Positions 46,982 to 61,300 are shown, counted from the stretch's first letter. The stretch: 64,000 nucleotides of DNA from Chaenocephalus aceratus (GCA_023974075.1 CM043800.1:13012288-13076287), one strand, 5' to 3'. The notes: generated by a model from the letters alone, not told the origin. Program-made: numbers and translations.

Positions 46982-47790
46982 TAGAGATGTCCCGATCCGA
47001 TCACGTGATCGGGGATCGGAGCCGATCACGTGATTTTCAAAAGATCGGAATCGGGAGAAAAAAATCGGGGATCGGGATTTTTTTTTAATTTTTTTAATAA
47101 AATATTTTTATTATTTTATTTAATGTTACAAAACAAAAATGACCATGTTCACGTCTTAAAGTCATCCTGAGGACTTAGTTTTGGTTTACAATTACACAAC
47201 ATCATGTATGTGTTGCTTTCTTTGGGCTTGTTTTAATAGACCTGGTTGCTTATTTCTCTCAAATCTGGCAACAGAGTCGGCGCAGTGTCTAATAGTAGCA
47301 GTAAGCTAACGAGAGGCTACGTTCAGCTGGTGACTCGGGAGTCGGGACAGAGAAAATGTCAGGAGTTTGGAAGTATTATAAAATTGAAAGTGAAGGCAGT
47401 GTAACAGCCAGATGCAATGTTTGCAAGGCAGAGGTTCCGCGTGGTGGAAAGAACAGAGCTACGTTCAACACGACCAATCTAATACGCTACCTGAGAAACA
47501 AATACCAACAACAACACGGCGAGTACACAGCGGCCACTCAGGTAACGGCACTGAAACAACCGACACTTTCAGAGACTTTTAAAAGGAAAGAGAAACTGCC
47601 CCAGAACAGTGAAAAGGCCAAAAAAAACACAGCCAAGATAGCTGAATTCATCGCGTTGGATGACCAGCCGTTAACTGTTACCTTTCTTTTTTCTCTTAAT
47701 GCATTGCATACAAATCGGTATCGGCAGATTGTCAAAATCAAATGATCGGAATCGGATCGGGAGGAAAAAAAGGTGATCGGGACATCCCTA
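46982..47790 (+). mobile_element. hAT element with remnant BED-finger frame
   Basis: The ends are inverted, tagagatgtcccgatc on the left and tagggatgtcccgatc on the complement of the right. They are flanked by an exact 8-bp duplication gtagcgtt (46974-46981, 47791-47798). Subterminal regions are full of gatcgg boxes. Internal deletion leaves only the transposase N-terminus. Confidence 0.9.
47356..47745 (+). pseudogene. hAT transposase N-terminus with degenerate BED zinc finger
   Basis: The 129-codon frame starts MSGVWKYYKIESEGSVTARC and contains the cysteine pair CNVC of a BED finger, the DNA-binding domain of many hAT transposases. In the second half, TTNLIRYLRNKY has Tyr at both places where BED fingers normally carry zinc-binding His, so metal binding is doubtful. 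It then runs through KIAEFIALDDQPLTV, a typical post-BED segment, and after that enters unrelated sequence. The RNase-H-like catalytic domain and hATC region are missing. Without these the product cannot transpose; it might at most bind the element ends. Confidence 0.8.
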
Positions 47791-47798
47791 GTAGCGTT

Positions 47799-49560
47799 TG
47801 TTATTTGTTGAATGCGTGACAGACAATTCTATCACGATCTTCCTAGCAAAAGCAATACAAATGGAATGTTCAAAATATTTAAGTTCTAACGTCTTATTGA
47901 ATAGCCTTGAAAACAATGTTGGAAGAAAATAACAAAGTAAAATAATCCAAAAAAGTAATCACATAGGCACAAATAAGTAGCCCTATTTCCCTTATTTACA
48001 TTCCATTCCTAATATGCAAATCCCCCTCTCACACACACACACCCACACGTACACACACTTAAGACATTAAGTCCTCAACCTGGACTGGGCTCTTGAGGGA
48101 TATTGGCATGTACACGAGATTGATGAAAATTACTTCCAGAGCATTTATTTCTTCTAATACCACTGAAAGAAGAGTGTGCACTCAGGAGATATTTGATCTG
48201 AATTAGGGAAACTGATGAAGCAATTGATTAATTGGAATTTAAGCCATCAGTCACCGGAGCCATCAGCAGCATCATTTACATTCCAAACAATCAGTTGAAG
48301 GCCCAATAGGATACTAAGTATTAATACGCAGCAGTCAATGTGATACCGCCACGTTGCCACCAACAATTATTGACAAGCACAATGACATTTGTAATCCCCA
48401 CCTGATCAAATTGCATATATTTTGGGGTTCCTGCACCAATTCAATGTATGTTATGAATGTTTAATTTGCTAGGAGGAGCAGGGGGGTTAAGCAATAGAGA
48501 TCTGTCTTTTCCTGTCTGTAAGGTGAAATTGGACGGGGAAGACCACATCTATTATTAATTGCTGTCTTCCATCTTTTGTTTTGTTGTTGCAGGACATATT
48601 GTGACATTACTTTGTATTAATATGTTCTATGCCATGCGGTTTGTTATTGTCCCACAGCCCCTATTATTACCCTTTTAATTGACACTGCCCATTATGTGAC
48701 ACACATTTTTTATTTGAATGGATTTTAAACTGAAAGGTATTTGGACGCACACAGTACTGAAATACATTTAGAAAAATTCTCTTTTTGCAACCTTGTTTTT
48801 GTCTGTCGCATTCTTTCCTTTTTTGGAACTAGAAGTGACATGAGCCACATGCTTAATCATTCACTTAACTCTAAATGACCATAAGTAAGTGTTATTTTCT
48901 TTTAGACTTCTATGCAATCGGCCTTCATTCCCACCTAGTGGAATGACCTCCTGCTGGCTTTAGAAATAATGCCAGTTTGAGGCACTTCCGCATTGCTTTT
49001 ACTTTTTAGACCTGCAGGTTGTCCCTTACTTACATCCTGGTGATCAAAATACTGTGCTAACACTCGTCTATGATGTCATCAGTGGAGACCCTTCCCACCA
49101 AGAATTTGATACATTGGCAGTGACATGCTTTTGGTAGTTCATTTTTTCATCTGCTCTAATAAGCTTAAAATGTTCCCAATATAACGTGAAGATACTTTAC
49201 GTTACCATCCTTCGAAACTGATACCTCCCAAATACACAAAGTCTTGTACCAGGATATTATTTTTGCATAAAATTAGACTATAAAAAGCATTTTTTTTTTT
49301 TTCAGACCATCAGCCACGATTCTGTGACTCTTAGAAAAGGACATGCATAACCTTAAGCTTACAGACTCCAAATAGTTTTTGTTCTCATTCACAGACGCAA
49401 ACATGAATTACATGCCGAGCTATATGATTCACAGAAGGCACTGATTGTTCTTTCAAAGTGCCCATTACATAGGCCTATCATTGCAACATCAAGCCCTCCT
49501 TCCCATTGACAGTGCTGACGTTTTCCCACTTGGCCTGAGCCCCCTACTGACAGCAACACC
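47799..49560. other. Non-coding stretch with conserved-looking block
   Basis: No gene is seen. A short (CA)n run lies near 48031-48056. The block 48060-48500 is non-repetitive with gggaatttaagccatcagtc-like texture seen in vertebrate conserved non-coding DNA, which is a guess without alignment. Confidence 0.35.
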
Positions 49561-49568
49561 AGTAATGC

Positions 49569-49577
49569 TCTCTCCCT

Positions 49578-49614
<37 letters not shown>
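49569..49614. repeat. (CT)n microsatellite
   Basis: A ctccctccct run passes into about 30 bases of pure CT repeat. Confidence 0.95.
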
Positions 49615-49616
<2 letters not shown>

Positions 49617-51260
49617 CTGCTGCTCTCACAATGTTAGATTTTGCTGAAGAAGTTAGTCATTAGTTGAAACAGCAGAGTGTTGTAATGAAATCTGCCGGCC
49701 ACATCAATAGTGTTTACTGTTGCCAGTTTGCTTTGCTCTTTCCTTGTTTTAATGTATTTCTTTGGTGTGCAGCAGTACAGCATCACTGTAATGATGTTTT
49801 CCTTCGCTGACATGTGAGGGCGCGCCACTCACCCCCGTGTAATATCTCCCTGCACGCGGAACTGTAAAACGTTATAAGCGCTTCATCCTGTAGGTTAATC
49901 ATTTATCAGCTACTCATCAGATCACACTTATGATTATTCTCAATAAAAGCATCAACTAGTTGGCGAGAGCGACACGGCTGGTTTAGTGAGAGAGGTGCTC
50001 TGCTACCACTGGGGTCTTTTCGCCCAACGTAAAGCTCTAATTAAGTATCCAGGGCGCTAAGTTACAGAGAAACAACCAGCGGGAACCACAGGAGACAGGC
50101 TGCAGTGCTCCAGCAGCAGTAGGCCCACTCACTGCGATCGTTTCCTCAGACGGGTGTCAAAACACCCCTGGTCTGCCTCCCATCAAGTCCCCTGCTCAGA
50201 AATAGGAAGTGAGCCTCTGAAAGGAAAGATTAAAGTTTTCTGGAAGCACTGTTGGCAGCTGCACATGCCCTAAAGATAAACTTTATCCGGCCGCATGTGC
50301 AAAACTTTGCTGGAGCCATTTGTCATCTTCAAAAGTAATACATTTCCAAGTGGCTTGGATTTTAGACAAGAACATGAGACTGGCCACCGCAATGTGGTCT
50401 GCTAGTGGTCCACTGTTTGGATGCAGAGGGAGGCGTCTTAAATGTATATCAAAGTTGTGTGAAAGAAAGTGCCTTTTCATACATTTGCTTTCTTTCTCTA
50501 TACCTCTTTGCACAAGTGTACCTATGGCACATAAACTGCATATCTGTTATGTGGTGACAATAGTCAAAGTTCCCTACTAGTGCTTTCCTCAGGTTATCCT
50601 TACCAGAATTAACCAGATAAGAGGGAAAGCTCAAACAATTCAACAGAAATTGACCAACAATAAATAAAAAGTCAGTGGACACTACGGCAGGTGAAACAAA
50701 CATTCATTATTACATTACAACACGTAAACTAAGTAACCTGCCACTACTCGTTGATTCAAAAGCATCACCACAGCCAACAATAAAAGCATAACAAAGACAG
50801 ACTCCAATGTAATCAAAGCAGAGAGTACAGACCACTTGGTTATCCAGCGTGAGCATGTAAGCATGATATTTCAATTGATCACATACAACAACAAAAAATC
50901 AGTAAATGGGAAATTCCTGAAAATGTGTATGCAAAGAAAATATTAAGCATTACGTTATTTTAACATATCTAAGTTGATTCCGTATCATAATGTAACTCCT
51001 TAAAATGACGCATTATGACTCTGTATTTTCTTCACATGTAGCGACAATGACTTGTACAACAGGAACACAAGTGTTCATTAATTCAACAAAATGTTAATTA
51101 AATTCAACAAAATGTTCTTAAAGCACTCACACATCTTTTTTGTACCGGTGGTTTTTGCACGAGGCCCATATCTTTGTATGCATAATCCTACAGTTTCAAT
51201 ATATGTTTCTCGATGAGCAGTCACTATCATTTGCTATTCATACCCACGTAACCCTCCCCA
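49615..51260. other. Non-coding stretch
   Basis: No gene is recognised. The block 49810-50210 has higher GC content than its surroundings and may be a conserved non-coding element; no direct evidence. Confidence 0.35.
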
Positions 51261-51399
<139 letters not shown>

Positions 51400-51652
51400 C
51401 CATGTATACATATCACTTCAGGGGACATTACATTGACTTACATGCATTTCCTGGAGACTTATCCTAACCTTAACCATAACCAACACATGCCTAACCCTAA
51501 CCCTAACCCTAATCCTAAACCTAACCAAGTCTTCACCGTAAAATTAATGATTCCCCTTATGGGGACCTCCAATTTGTCCCCATAAGGGAAGCCAGTCCCC
51601 ACACGTGACTATGTAAACAGATGTAAGTCCCCACAAGTATAGTAATGCTAGA

Positions 51653-51655
<3 letters not shown>
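51400..51655. repeat. Dispersed repeat with telomere-like (CCCTAA)n core
   Basis: Between the two CA tracts, ctaaccctaaccctaaccct (about 51491-51510) is followed by gattccccttatggggacct and caagtccccacaagtatagt-like blocks. The unit as a whole is a fish repeat usually found beside CA tracts. It is interstitial and degenerate, so it is not a telomere. Confidence 0.7.

Positions 51656-51723
<68 letters not shown>
51656..51723. repeat. (CA)n microsatellite
   Basis: About 33 uninterrupted CA units. Confidence 0.98.
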
Positions 51724-51724
<1 letters not shown>

Positions 51725-54700
51725 CCTGCCAATCCGAGCTCTGGTGCCAGCTAGCCATCTGGTCAGAACATGATCATCATATGCAATCTGCCCACCCGGG
51801 CTGGCACTGATTCAGCAGACCAACACTCCAATTACCCTCATCATGCCAACATGACAGCAGAAACGCAAACAGCACACATCACAATGGGACCCACCTGTGC
51901 AGGGGTGGAACGACTGCCAGAGACACTTGTAAAGAGAGGTCAGTGTATGACAGAGATGGAAGTACTCCGCTCTACAATGAGACGCATTTGCAAACATGTT
52001 TCAATACATGCTTAGCCTTTATATTGTGAGGAGAAAAACTCTTATCGTATGTTGCAAGGTTGGATTCATCACACTCTAAATCATCTGTATACATCATCAC
52101 AATGGATTAGGGCTATAAGGTCATGACCTTTGAATGATCAATAAGCAAACATAGTCAATGCCCACCCAGGCTGCATATACGGTTGCTGATGCAAACACAA
52201 ATGAAAAGAATTCGTCCGAATCCATCCAAGTATCTGATGCTTTTGCGGAAGTTTAGTGTGAGATTAAGGGCAGGAGTTTCAAAATGATGGATTTCGTCTC
52301 CTCTGTGAAACCTGACCACTGCGTCTGTGGCCCCCATCAGCTGATAAGCCCACTGGCTCAACATTGATCCATCTTTCAGCCCATCTCCCTTTTCTTAATT
52401 TTTATTTTCCCTTTCCTAACCCATGCTAATTCATCCCCTCTGCTGTATGATCCATGGACCAGAGGCCTCGGCAGCGCAGAGTGCCAGGAAGGGTCACTGT
52501 TAATTATATCCATTTAATACCCACTTATGTCTGCAGCGACGTCTTCCTCCTGGGGTCATGCAGACTTCGCCCTGCACTTTATCCAATAATCTCACAGAAT
52601 ATGGCTCGGATATTCCAAAAGATCAATGTCATTAACAAGAAGGCACAGAACGCATTTGATTATAGATGTAATTAGTACAGGCTTGAGGGGACTTGCTCCT
52701 ACGCACAAAGAGACAAAATCCATTTAGTATCAAAATTGCCTTAAAAATGGACACCACTTTCAGATCATTTTTGCAACTGATGACCACCATAATGCAATTA
52801 GTATCACTAATGACAGGGAATTAGGGGCTCATATACATAATACTCATGTCTAACTTTGACGGATAGACAAGAGCATTAAGTGTGGCTGAAAGCGAGTCGT
52901 GTTGCAAGTTGTGGTGAGAGGGATCAATTTACCGTCGCCAGGCACTGTCGCTGATGTTGGATTCAGTGCTTGTCAGTTATATGCCAATGTACCTGTTGCA
53001 ACAAAAAAAACAGACCTATTGTTGGGCAAGTGTTCTCTCAGGACCTGTGAAAGGTGACACTGTGGAGACACATTAAGAGGATGAGCTTTTAATACTTCTG
53101 TCACAGGGCCGGAGAATATCAGGTCGGGATCACTTTACAGCCCATCACTGAACATCTCCAATGAGAAGCCAGCCTCATTAAAACTGTGCCCCCTGCTGAC
53201 TTTATCTCTGCGTCATCAGATCACTCTTCCCTCCTTTCTTTTTTGTCTCCAGCACGGCCTCACTCAGCTTTTTGGACATCACAGACACTCCGAGAGGTAT
53301 TGCTATCCATGAGCGATGCACGCAACTAGGTCAGCCCCATCTCAAGTGAACAATACCTTATACAATGTAGAAACCTCCATATTGAGTTTGAATTGGCCAT
53401 CAAGCTCCAGCGAGTCTTTGAAATACATGCTGCGGACGTGAAATCAAAGAGTTCAGTCACAATAAGCTCAGTGGGTTTCTGCTAATGTAGGTAGAGCAGC
53501 ACCGCATACCTCTTAACTGAGAACAATCTTGGCCTCCAGTGGAAACCTGTTGCGAGGGATGTGAAAGGGAACAGACAAAATGACAGCACTGAGGAGACTT
53601 TCTGTGGCTTGTATTGCATTGCCCTGAAACTCAAGCCTGCGTGGTAACAGGGTACAGCCACTTAAGATGGCCAGATAGCCGGGATGATGGACAGTTTGAT
53701 CTTTTGATATAATATCATCTACGGGTTAAACTGTGCAGAAGTGAGCTAGGGGAGACAGTTTAGGTTTCAAGTGTAAAACCTTCTGTACGATTGTTTAATG
53801 GAAATTAAAAAGTATTTTTCCAGGGCCTACTGTGAATAAAGGTAAAGTAACTAAAACTCCGTTTACTGCACACGTGGTTCATGTGTACATGTGTACTTTG
53901 CTTGTTAACAGAACCTCCCATGCACCATCAAACATCTTATAATACTCAATTATAGGTCTGTATACTTCTTGTAGATTACAGGACCTTGGCAAACGATGGA
54001 AAAAAGGAGGGGAGCGTCTGCTGCATAACGTCTAGCTGATTTCACTTTATAGACTACTAAACCGCCGTGAATGCACACATGCTCAAACCTCCCTCTGTTT
54101 TCCATCAAGTTGCTGCAGTGGCTATGTTAAATGTAGGTGGTAAGCTCATATGTCTAATTATACAATAGCCAAAACATTTTTGCTAATGAAATGGAAGGAG
54201 TGTAATTGAAAACTTCAGCATAATTATTGCTCGGTGAGTGGCTGGCTTCGGAGAATTACACATGTAGGAAGAGGTCTCGGCAGGAGGAACTCACGACTTA
54301 TGAATCAAGGCATTTTCAAAAGAATCCCTACAGGGCGGCACATGTGTGCGTTATTATTATTATGAAACAAGCTTTCAAAAACAGCAGCGCTACTTGAAAG
54401 AGCAAAGAGATATACAATCTGCTAGTATGCCTAAAAAGGCAAAACACAATGTTGTGGTTGCATTACAAATCTTCCTTGAAGCTCAACCTTTTTATATGCT
54501 AGTACGTAATGGGTTTAAAAAGGTAAGGATACGATACGGATAGCTTGGGACATCACCTCATAGGTCCTTTCACAGAGAAACCAGAGTAGCCAAGACACAT
54601 AAAGCCGTGTCAGAATGGCTTGGCAGCCGCACTAACAATGTTTGTCACAACTGCCCTCTTTCCATCCCAAACTCAAATGAGAGAAGTCAGAGAAATATGG

Positions 54701-55965
54701 GATTACCATGAGTTATTTATGACGGTGAAACCCAAGAGCCCTCTATATGAAATCATCTCTGCTGATTGGGTTGCTCTTTCGGCCGCGTAGCATCTGATAT
54801 GATTTCAATTGGTTTAACATCAAAGTCACTTGTGTAAAGTATGAGTAGTTTTGTACACGTTCAATCAAAATACAGATCTTTATCGGCATCATGCTGATTG
54901 ACATGAGCGGACTGTTGTGAAACAGATACTGCGGCTGTCATGGTCATTATGGATTTTTCTGTTTAAAGAAACAGCTAGGGGAGGGGGAAGCATATGGCCT
55001 CAAAGCTGAAATGTTCTTTAGCCAGCAAAAGTGCTGTGGATTAAAAACCTGGCTCAGATTCACTCGGGGGATAAAAGGATAACGTTTTAAACTGTTACCT
55101 TTAACACTTCTGAAATCAAAGTGTTATTGATAAAACCAGATTTTACTGATAAAAAGTGTATTTTCCACACAACACAACAGGACTACATCATATGTTTATA
55201 TTCATAGTAGTTGTTGCAGTAGCAGTGGTAGTCTTGCTGTTGCAGTATATTCTTTATAACCAGGTTTCGAAAACCTACAACCACGCAAGGATACAATCAA
55301 TGGTAGTCCATAGTTAATGAACTTTCTGACCTTTAGGAAAATGTATACTGCTTAACCAGATTCTGCGTATTTAATAATTCAGTTAGAGGGTAAGAGAGAT
55401 GAATAGAGGAGCATCTCTCACCCAATATAGTCAGGGATATCATTTTGTCCACAGACAATGGTTGACATTATATTGCTGTGGTCTCAAAAAACTCATTATG
55501 GAGGCATCCATTTGTTGGGGGCTTTAATAATAAAGACAGAATGAATCTTAGGCACGGGACTAATGGAAAATCTATGCGGAAAACCAAACTCCCAAACGAG
55601 GGTCCTGGACATTTGGAGTCATTAGTGAGGAGATTGTGGTCAGTTAAGGGAATTTACATATATGGACATTGCTTAAAGGAAAGTATCTGGAAGAAGTCGA
55701 GGCGGAGAGGGGATGCTACAGGAGCTTGATCTGCCATTGAGATCTTCTGAATGGGAGATCATTGGTACATTATTGATGAGTGTCAGTTTGAGTTTCAGCT
55801 CCAGAGGAAATGATAAGGTGTAATGCAATGGTCTACTGTGATCATGAACAGCGTTGTCCTGCATACTGTATGGCAGGCTGCTAAGGTGGCAACCTGCTGT
55901 ATCACATTTAATGTACTTATTTAGCCTTTGGTTAAAGAAGTCAGTACATGGCTGGTTATACGGTG
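51724..55965. other. Long non-coding stretch
   Basis: I find no exon, RNA gene or transposon signature that I can name. The part 52430-53130 is dense, non-repetitive and compatible with conserved non-coding DNA. Open frames here reach 135 codons (56080-55673, minus) with no domain. Confidence 0.4.
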
Positions 55966-55973
55966 CCAAATAG

Positions 55974-57381
55974 CCGAGGTGGGAGTAAGTCCTACATGTG
56001 CAAGTCATGCAATTCTCAAGTCTTGACCTACAAGTATCAAGAAAGTCCCAAGTCACTGTGGTGAGAGTCAAGCAAGTCAAGTCAAGTCATTGCTCAGGTC
56101 AAGCAAGTCAAGTCAAGTCATACGAAATTCTGACAATAAGCCCAGTTTCTGCATTTAAATCAGTTAAAAGACAGTGGTTATGACAATGGATTTAACCCAC
56201 ACTATGATCGTCATACACAGTTAATCATTTGAAATCTAATTTCGACCGATGACAATCATATTAGATTAATATTAACCCTAGAACTGCAGACAATATAGCT
56301 AGGACTCAATCAAAAAGTCTGTTCTAAAAGGCAGAATTCCAGGTAAGAAAATCATATGGCATTTGCCATTACACTTATTTAATTTAAATGTCTGTTAACA
56401 CTAGAACCGCCAACAGCATCAGCACCTACATAGATATCATTTTCAAATCATTGAATTTGTTCCTCTTCATAATTTCCTTATAAACGAAGTAGGACGATTT
56501 AAAACTCACTTAATCATAACAGATCAAAAAGTTCAGATTCATTTTACAATAAATCACAGAATGATGCACTTCTACAAACAAAAACAACATAATTAAAACA
56601 TTTAAACAAACTACTAAACGTAGATGAACTACATTATTCAAAAGTTTACAGTAACTTCTGATAATAACACAGGGGAAATAAACGAGGCATCTCTTTTCCT
56701 CTCTCTCTCTCCCTCTCCTGACAGCCCGTCAGTATCAGGGTTAGTCAAAATGATTCCCTTGGCGGTTCTAGTGTTCATTTACCGTTTTGTCTTCTCTTTG
56801 CAATTCTTAATCGATTTGAAACCAAGTCTAAAGTAGCTTAAACTTAACGTTAGCTTTCTAGCTAACACAACACATGCACGTAGCCTACCTTTCTCTGTGG
56901 GGTTTTTTATAGTGACGAATGAAGTTGGATGTTGTGGTGGTCGTGTCACTGATCTTTATGCTGCAGACCCTGCATACCGCTGTTCTCTTCTTAGTCAACA
57001 TCGACAGCAACAGCATCGACAACATAATCCTTGAATCCAAACTTCACTATTTTTGGAGTAAAGTTAGCCGCTGCCATGTTAACTGAGACTCCTGCCTACT
57101 AGTGGGTTGCCAGGTTTGCGCGCATGGCGCTATAATCACCCAATCACATTTCGAAAAAACTAAACGTAATATTACCAATACAAAAACAAACGCAAATATT
57201 TAATTTAAAAAAGTCCTTTCAAGTCATCTGTCTCAAGCTTAAGTCAAGTCTCAAGTCATGAATACCAAGTCAAAGTCAAGTCAAGTCTTTTATCAATGTT
57301 AGTCAAGCAAGTCTCAAGTCCAAAAATATGCGACTCGAGTCCGACTCGAGTCAAGTCATGTGGCTCGAGTCCCCACCTCTG
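55974..57381. mobile_element. hAT non-autonomous element rich in AAGTCAAGTC
   Basis: The right end, complemented, reads cagaggtgggg; the left end reads ccgaggtggg. Both are flanked by the exact 8-bp duplication ccaaatag (55966-55973, 57382-57389), as expected for hAT. Subterminal regions carry many caagtcaagtc and gactcgagtc units. There is no transposase. The piggyBac-like element 56399-56773 is nested within, so the hAT is older. Confidence 0.85.
56399..56773. mobile_element. piggyBac-like MITE nested in the hAT element
   Basis: Perfect 15-bp inverted ends cactagaaccgccaa. The left flank is ttaa (56395-56398); the right flank is ttca, one base changed. It is 375 bp long and has no coding capacity. 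Its ends match those of 9218-10912. Confidence 0.82.
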
Positions 57382-57389
57382 CCAAATAG

Positions 57390-57911
57390 CAACACTCATA
57401 TCCATGTATCTCAACCTGTGGCATGTGGATATTTCAGAAAAATAGAAGTTAGTTGAGACAATTCACAGTACACTGTCTAATTTGTCCTCTAGTAAAAGCA
57501 TATAATAGCATTGGGACCACTGGAAAACAGCTAGGTTCCATGCATGCTAACTCTTTAGCATTCAACATGTTGAAAAATTATAGTGAGGGATATAAAGAAA
57601 ATGGAATTTCTAAAACAGTGATCCTGATAAGTTTCTGTAAACTTTCAAAGTTTGATGATCTCTATTCCAAATGTTTAAAGTTAGGCCACAGTCGCACAGA
57701 GACACATTGCCAAACACCAAGCACCTTCAGTACGTCACACTTGGCCTCTGCTCTTGTTTTGCACCATATTCATGTTATCTTTGTGTTTCCATTTAGACAT
57801 TACATGGTCAATTTCAGTATTGGCCCAGGAAGCCAAAAGATTAGGCAAGAGCCTGCTTTTATCCCTTTACACAAGGGTTTGTTAAGGCAACCGGGTCTGT
57901 AGCGACGCGTC
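57390..57911. other. Non-coding stretch
   Basis: The 149-codon frame over 57453-57902 shows no family signature. I regard it as chance. Confidence 0.4.
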
Positions 57912-58333
57912 TCATGTATTCTTCATCAGCTTTTTACAGGCTTGAGAAAGGCAGGTGCAAGGTTAATTAACAAAAGAAGAAACAAAAATCCAGGAAGGCT
58001 AACAAAGTATAGGACTTCAGAGTCAGAGGAAAACACGCACATTACAAACCTGGGTTTAAAACAGTTACTGGCAGGCTGTGGTACAAATACCGGAAGGCTG
58101 TGGAACAAAGACAATCTGGCAGCTATTGGAAGTGGGCTGGTGTGTTTTCTAGGGAGCTGATGAGGGAATGTGGAGCAGGTCAGGTGAGAGGAGAGGATGG
58201 GCAGGTGTAGTGAATCTACTAACAAGAGGAAAGCAAAAGGGAGTGGCAGTGTCTGACATGACAGCAGAGCTAGAACACAAACAAGCAAACTAATTAAGAG
58301 TGATACATTTAAACAGCAAACTCCAAACCATGA
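57912..58333 (-). mobile_element. Possible solo LTR or LTR-like fragment
   Basis: On the minus strand the block starts tgtcatggtttggagtttgc and ends gatgaagaataca, giving TG...CA ends. Its middle, with ctcatcagctccctagaaaa and acaccagcccactt-like text, resembles LTRs of fish retrotransposons. I see no flanking duplication, so the assignment is tentative. Confidence 0.4.
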
Positions 58334-61300
58334 CACATTTGATTGTGCTTTTCATTTTATTAACTCATTTACATCAAGTGGAAAGATGTAATTGGAAACT
58401 TTAATACATGATTCTTAGTAATGTATCATGAATTACTTAAAGAACTCCCTTGGTAATGTTTCCGAACAAAAGTCTTCTTGGTAGAACTTTCAGTTTTGTT
58501 TGCTAGTGTATTGTTCGTCTGCATTCTTACTTCATGTGCATGTATTACCATGAACACACATGGATTTCTGAGACAATCTCCCACAAACTGGGCAAAGTAA
58601 CCTAGTAACTAACCTTGCTTGTGTAAGTGAACATCTTGTAATGCACAGTGCATAAGAAAATGAACATTGCCAAAGAGGAAAGGAGGGGAAAAAATGTGCC
58701 TCCTTAGCCAACTTGATTGTTATTGCACAGTGCTTACTGTGTTTTCTGGGCCTGCACATGTAATCAATACCCCCAGGCAATTTTAAGCGTGATCAGTTTG
58801 GATGGATTATTACTTGGCAGGAAAGCTTTCACATTGATCCTCTCATCATGTCAATCACTGACATTGACAACTCTGAACTCTTCAAATTCCATACATCAGC
58901 AAGTACTGTTAACAATCTGGCTGCGTCAAACACATTGTGAGTGTGTTGCAGGATCTGCTGAGACCGGGCTTCTTACTGTTATTTTATTTGAATGCACCCT
59001 GTAATGTATTTCAATGCTCAGTGTGATGTATCTTGCAAATAAAAAAGTAAATAGAAAAAAAAAAAATTTCCCAAACATATATTGTAAACAAGAGTGGATT
59101 GATGACAACATGTATTAACTCATATCCTGTAATGTTTAAGAAAATGGTCAATATTACAGTGAACTATATTGAAACTGTTAACAAATCTTAAAAGAGAATC
59201 AGTCATCGTAAAGTAAACGTGTTATGGCGACCTTTTGATATTTGAAACCAAAGCTTATGAGTTGTTGAAATAACATCAGCTATATGTTAAGCTGAAAATG
59301 TTAGTGTTTGATTTCAATGGAAACAGAACAAGAGCCCACTCCATATTTGTCCAGTGCTACTGCTGGAGTAGTTTTGCAAGGCCTGCCTTTATTCGTTCCT
59401 GCAGCTGCTAAGGGGGCTGACATTTCTTCTAATGAAGAGCAGATAGCAGAGACTAGTTCAAATCAGTGTTGGGAAACTGGGGCTGGCTGGTGAAACACAG
59501 AGTGAGTTCTAATATCCTCAATTTCTCCCAGCTGGAGCAGGCCAGAAGCATGTAACTGATAGTGGCCACATGCATATTTTACAATTCAGCCCAGGTGTAA
59601 AGTTACAGCACTTGCAAGGAGCTGAACAGATTTGACGAAGTTAGACTGTTGGACATGTAGGAAATGAGAATATATAGACTGAAACTGAAAAAAAAATATG
59701 GTTGAAACCAAATGTCGAAATCTGCATAATCTGTTTGCTACTGGCACTTTGGTGTTCTTCATTACATGCAAGCTACTTTATTTCCCAGTTATACTGTTTA
59801 TTTCGGAGCATTTTAGTTTCATTGCATCAAATTCCGACCCTTGGGCAGTGGGCAGCGATGTCTTAATAATGACGCATAAGCCTCATATCAGTCCTCTGTA
59901 TGAGAAGCACAACACAACAATGCAAAATACTCCAATGTTAACCTATCTGCATCATTACTAGATGGACAATGCAAAGGCCTTGAATTAGGAGTGTGCCGGT
60001 CCTCTCATGGTGGAAGAAAGGGTTGGCGAATGGGCCAGACAAAAACTTTTTTTTTCCCAACAAACCAACATTCGTGTTGAATATGAGACCATTCACTTAT
60101 TTTCACTGACGTTATTTGCCATGAAGATGTCATGATGCTACATCACTAGGTCACATGACGTATCATCCATAGCTTGGTTGGACCCAAACTATGACCTATT
60201 CTGATCATGACCAGGTGGTTTTGTTGCCTTGACCTAACTGCGATGTTAAAACACATGACGCAACGTTACTTAGACGTGACGTTGTCAAAGTGCAAACCTT
60301 CCTTCAGAATGCAATTCAAAAAGAGGCCCCCAGCATCAATACAGTTTGGAAGGCAGGCGGCAAAACCGCAAAATATGATGAGGAGGGATGAGATTACATT
60401 GTCCACAGGAACCCTTCATAACCCTAACCCTAACACACACTAGGTCCCGAAAATCGTGACAAGTATTGTTATACAAAGAAAATTGCCAAAAAAAAAACAG
60501 TACATGTTAGGCGGTGTGTTTCTAAAATTCAAACCTGATCCAAATCTTTATGAACATTTTCTTTTTTCTTTATTTCTGATGTAATATTACATTGAAAAAA
60601 AGGAGCTTTGAAAAAAAAAGTCTAGTGTGGATCGCAATGCACATAACAACACTACAATTACTGGCAACTCTATAGGCCCATTCACCAATAACACAGTTAA
60701 ACCAGCCGATTAAAGCTGAAATAAGTCAATATTTACCATTGGATAACTCAATTGCAAAACTCAATTTTCTCATAATGGCCTCTGATAATGAGGAAGCTCT
60801 CCATGGTCATGTGATTGAAGTGGAGCCTAATCATTGGACTGTTACAGTAAGTCATGACAGTTTATTGACATAGAATTCCATAATGGTGCAGATCAATAGC
60901 AACCCAGGAGGCTTTCCTCTCCAGCCGGATTTGACACATTTGAATAAGTGCCGCTGAGGGGGTGCAGGCTTATGTTGAGAGGACTCAATCCCTCAGCGAG
61001 CAATGACATGTTAACCAGAGTGATATTCATCGGCTGAGGAATGATCCCAAGAAGAACAAGCATCAACGGTAGGTACAAAACCTCATAAGAACCGTCAAAA
61101 CCTTCCTGCTTCATGACAAGCGTAATTATCGATAGCCATGAAAACAGTCGGAACAAATCTTGCCCACGCATTCTGAGAATAAAAGATACAATCAGGCCTG
61201 TGCTCACCCCTCCTCCTCCTTTGAGATCCCTGTGTTGGGAATAGAATAATATAAGGCTTGAAGGAGCAGGTTGTGAGATAAAAGGCCACATCACAATGAT

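Noticed and set aside
56274..56300. TTAACCCTAGAA resembling another piggyBac end
   Set aside because: The following bases do not match the family ends, and no partner is present.
57453..57902. 149-codon plus-strand frame
   Set aside because: No motif or family resemblance.
60418..60434. Telomere-like ccctaa units
   Set aside because: Only two units, which is expected by chance.
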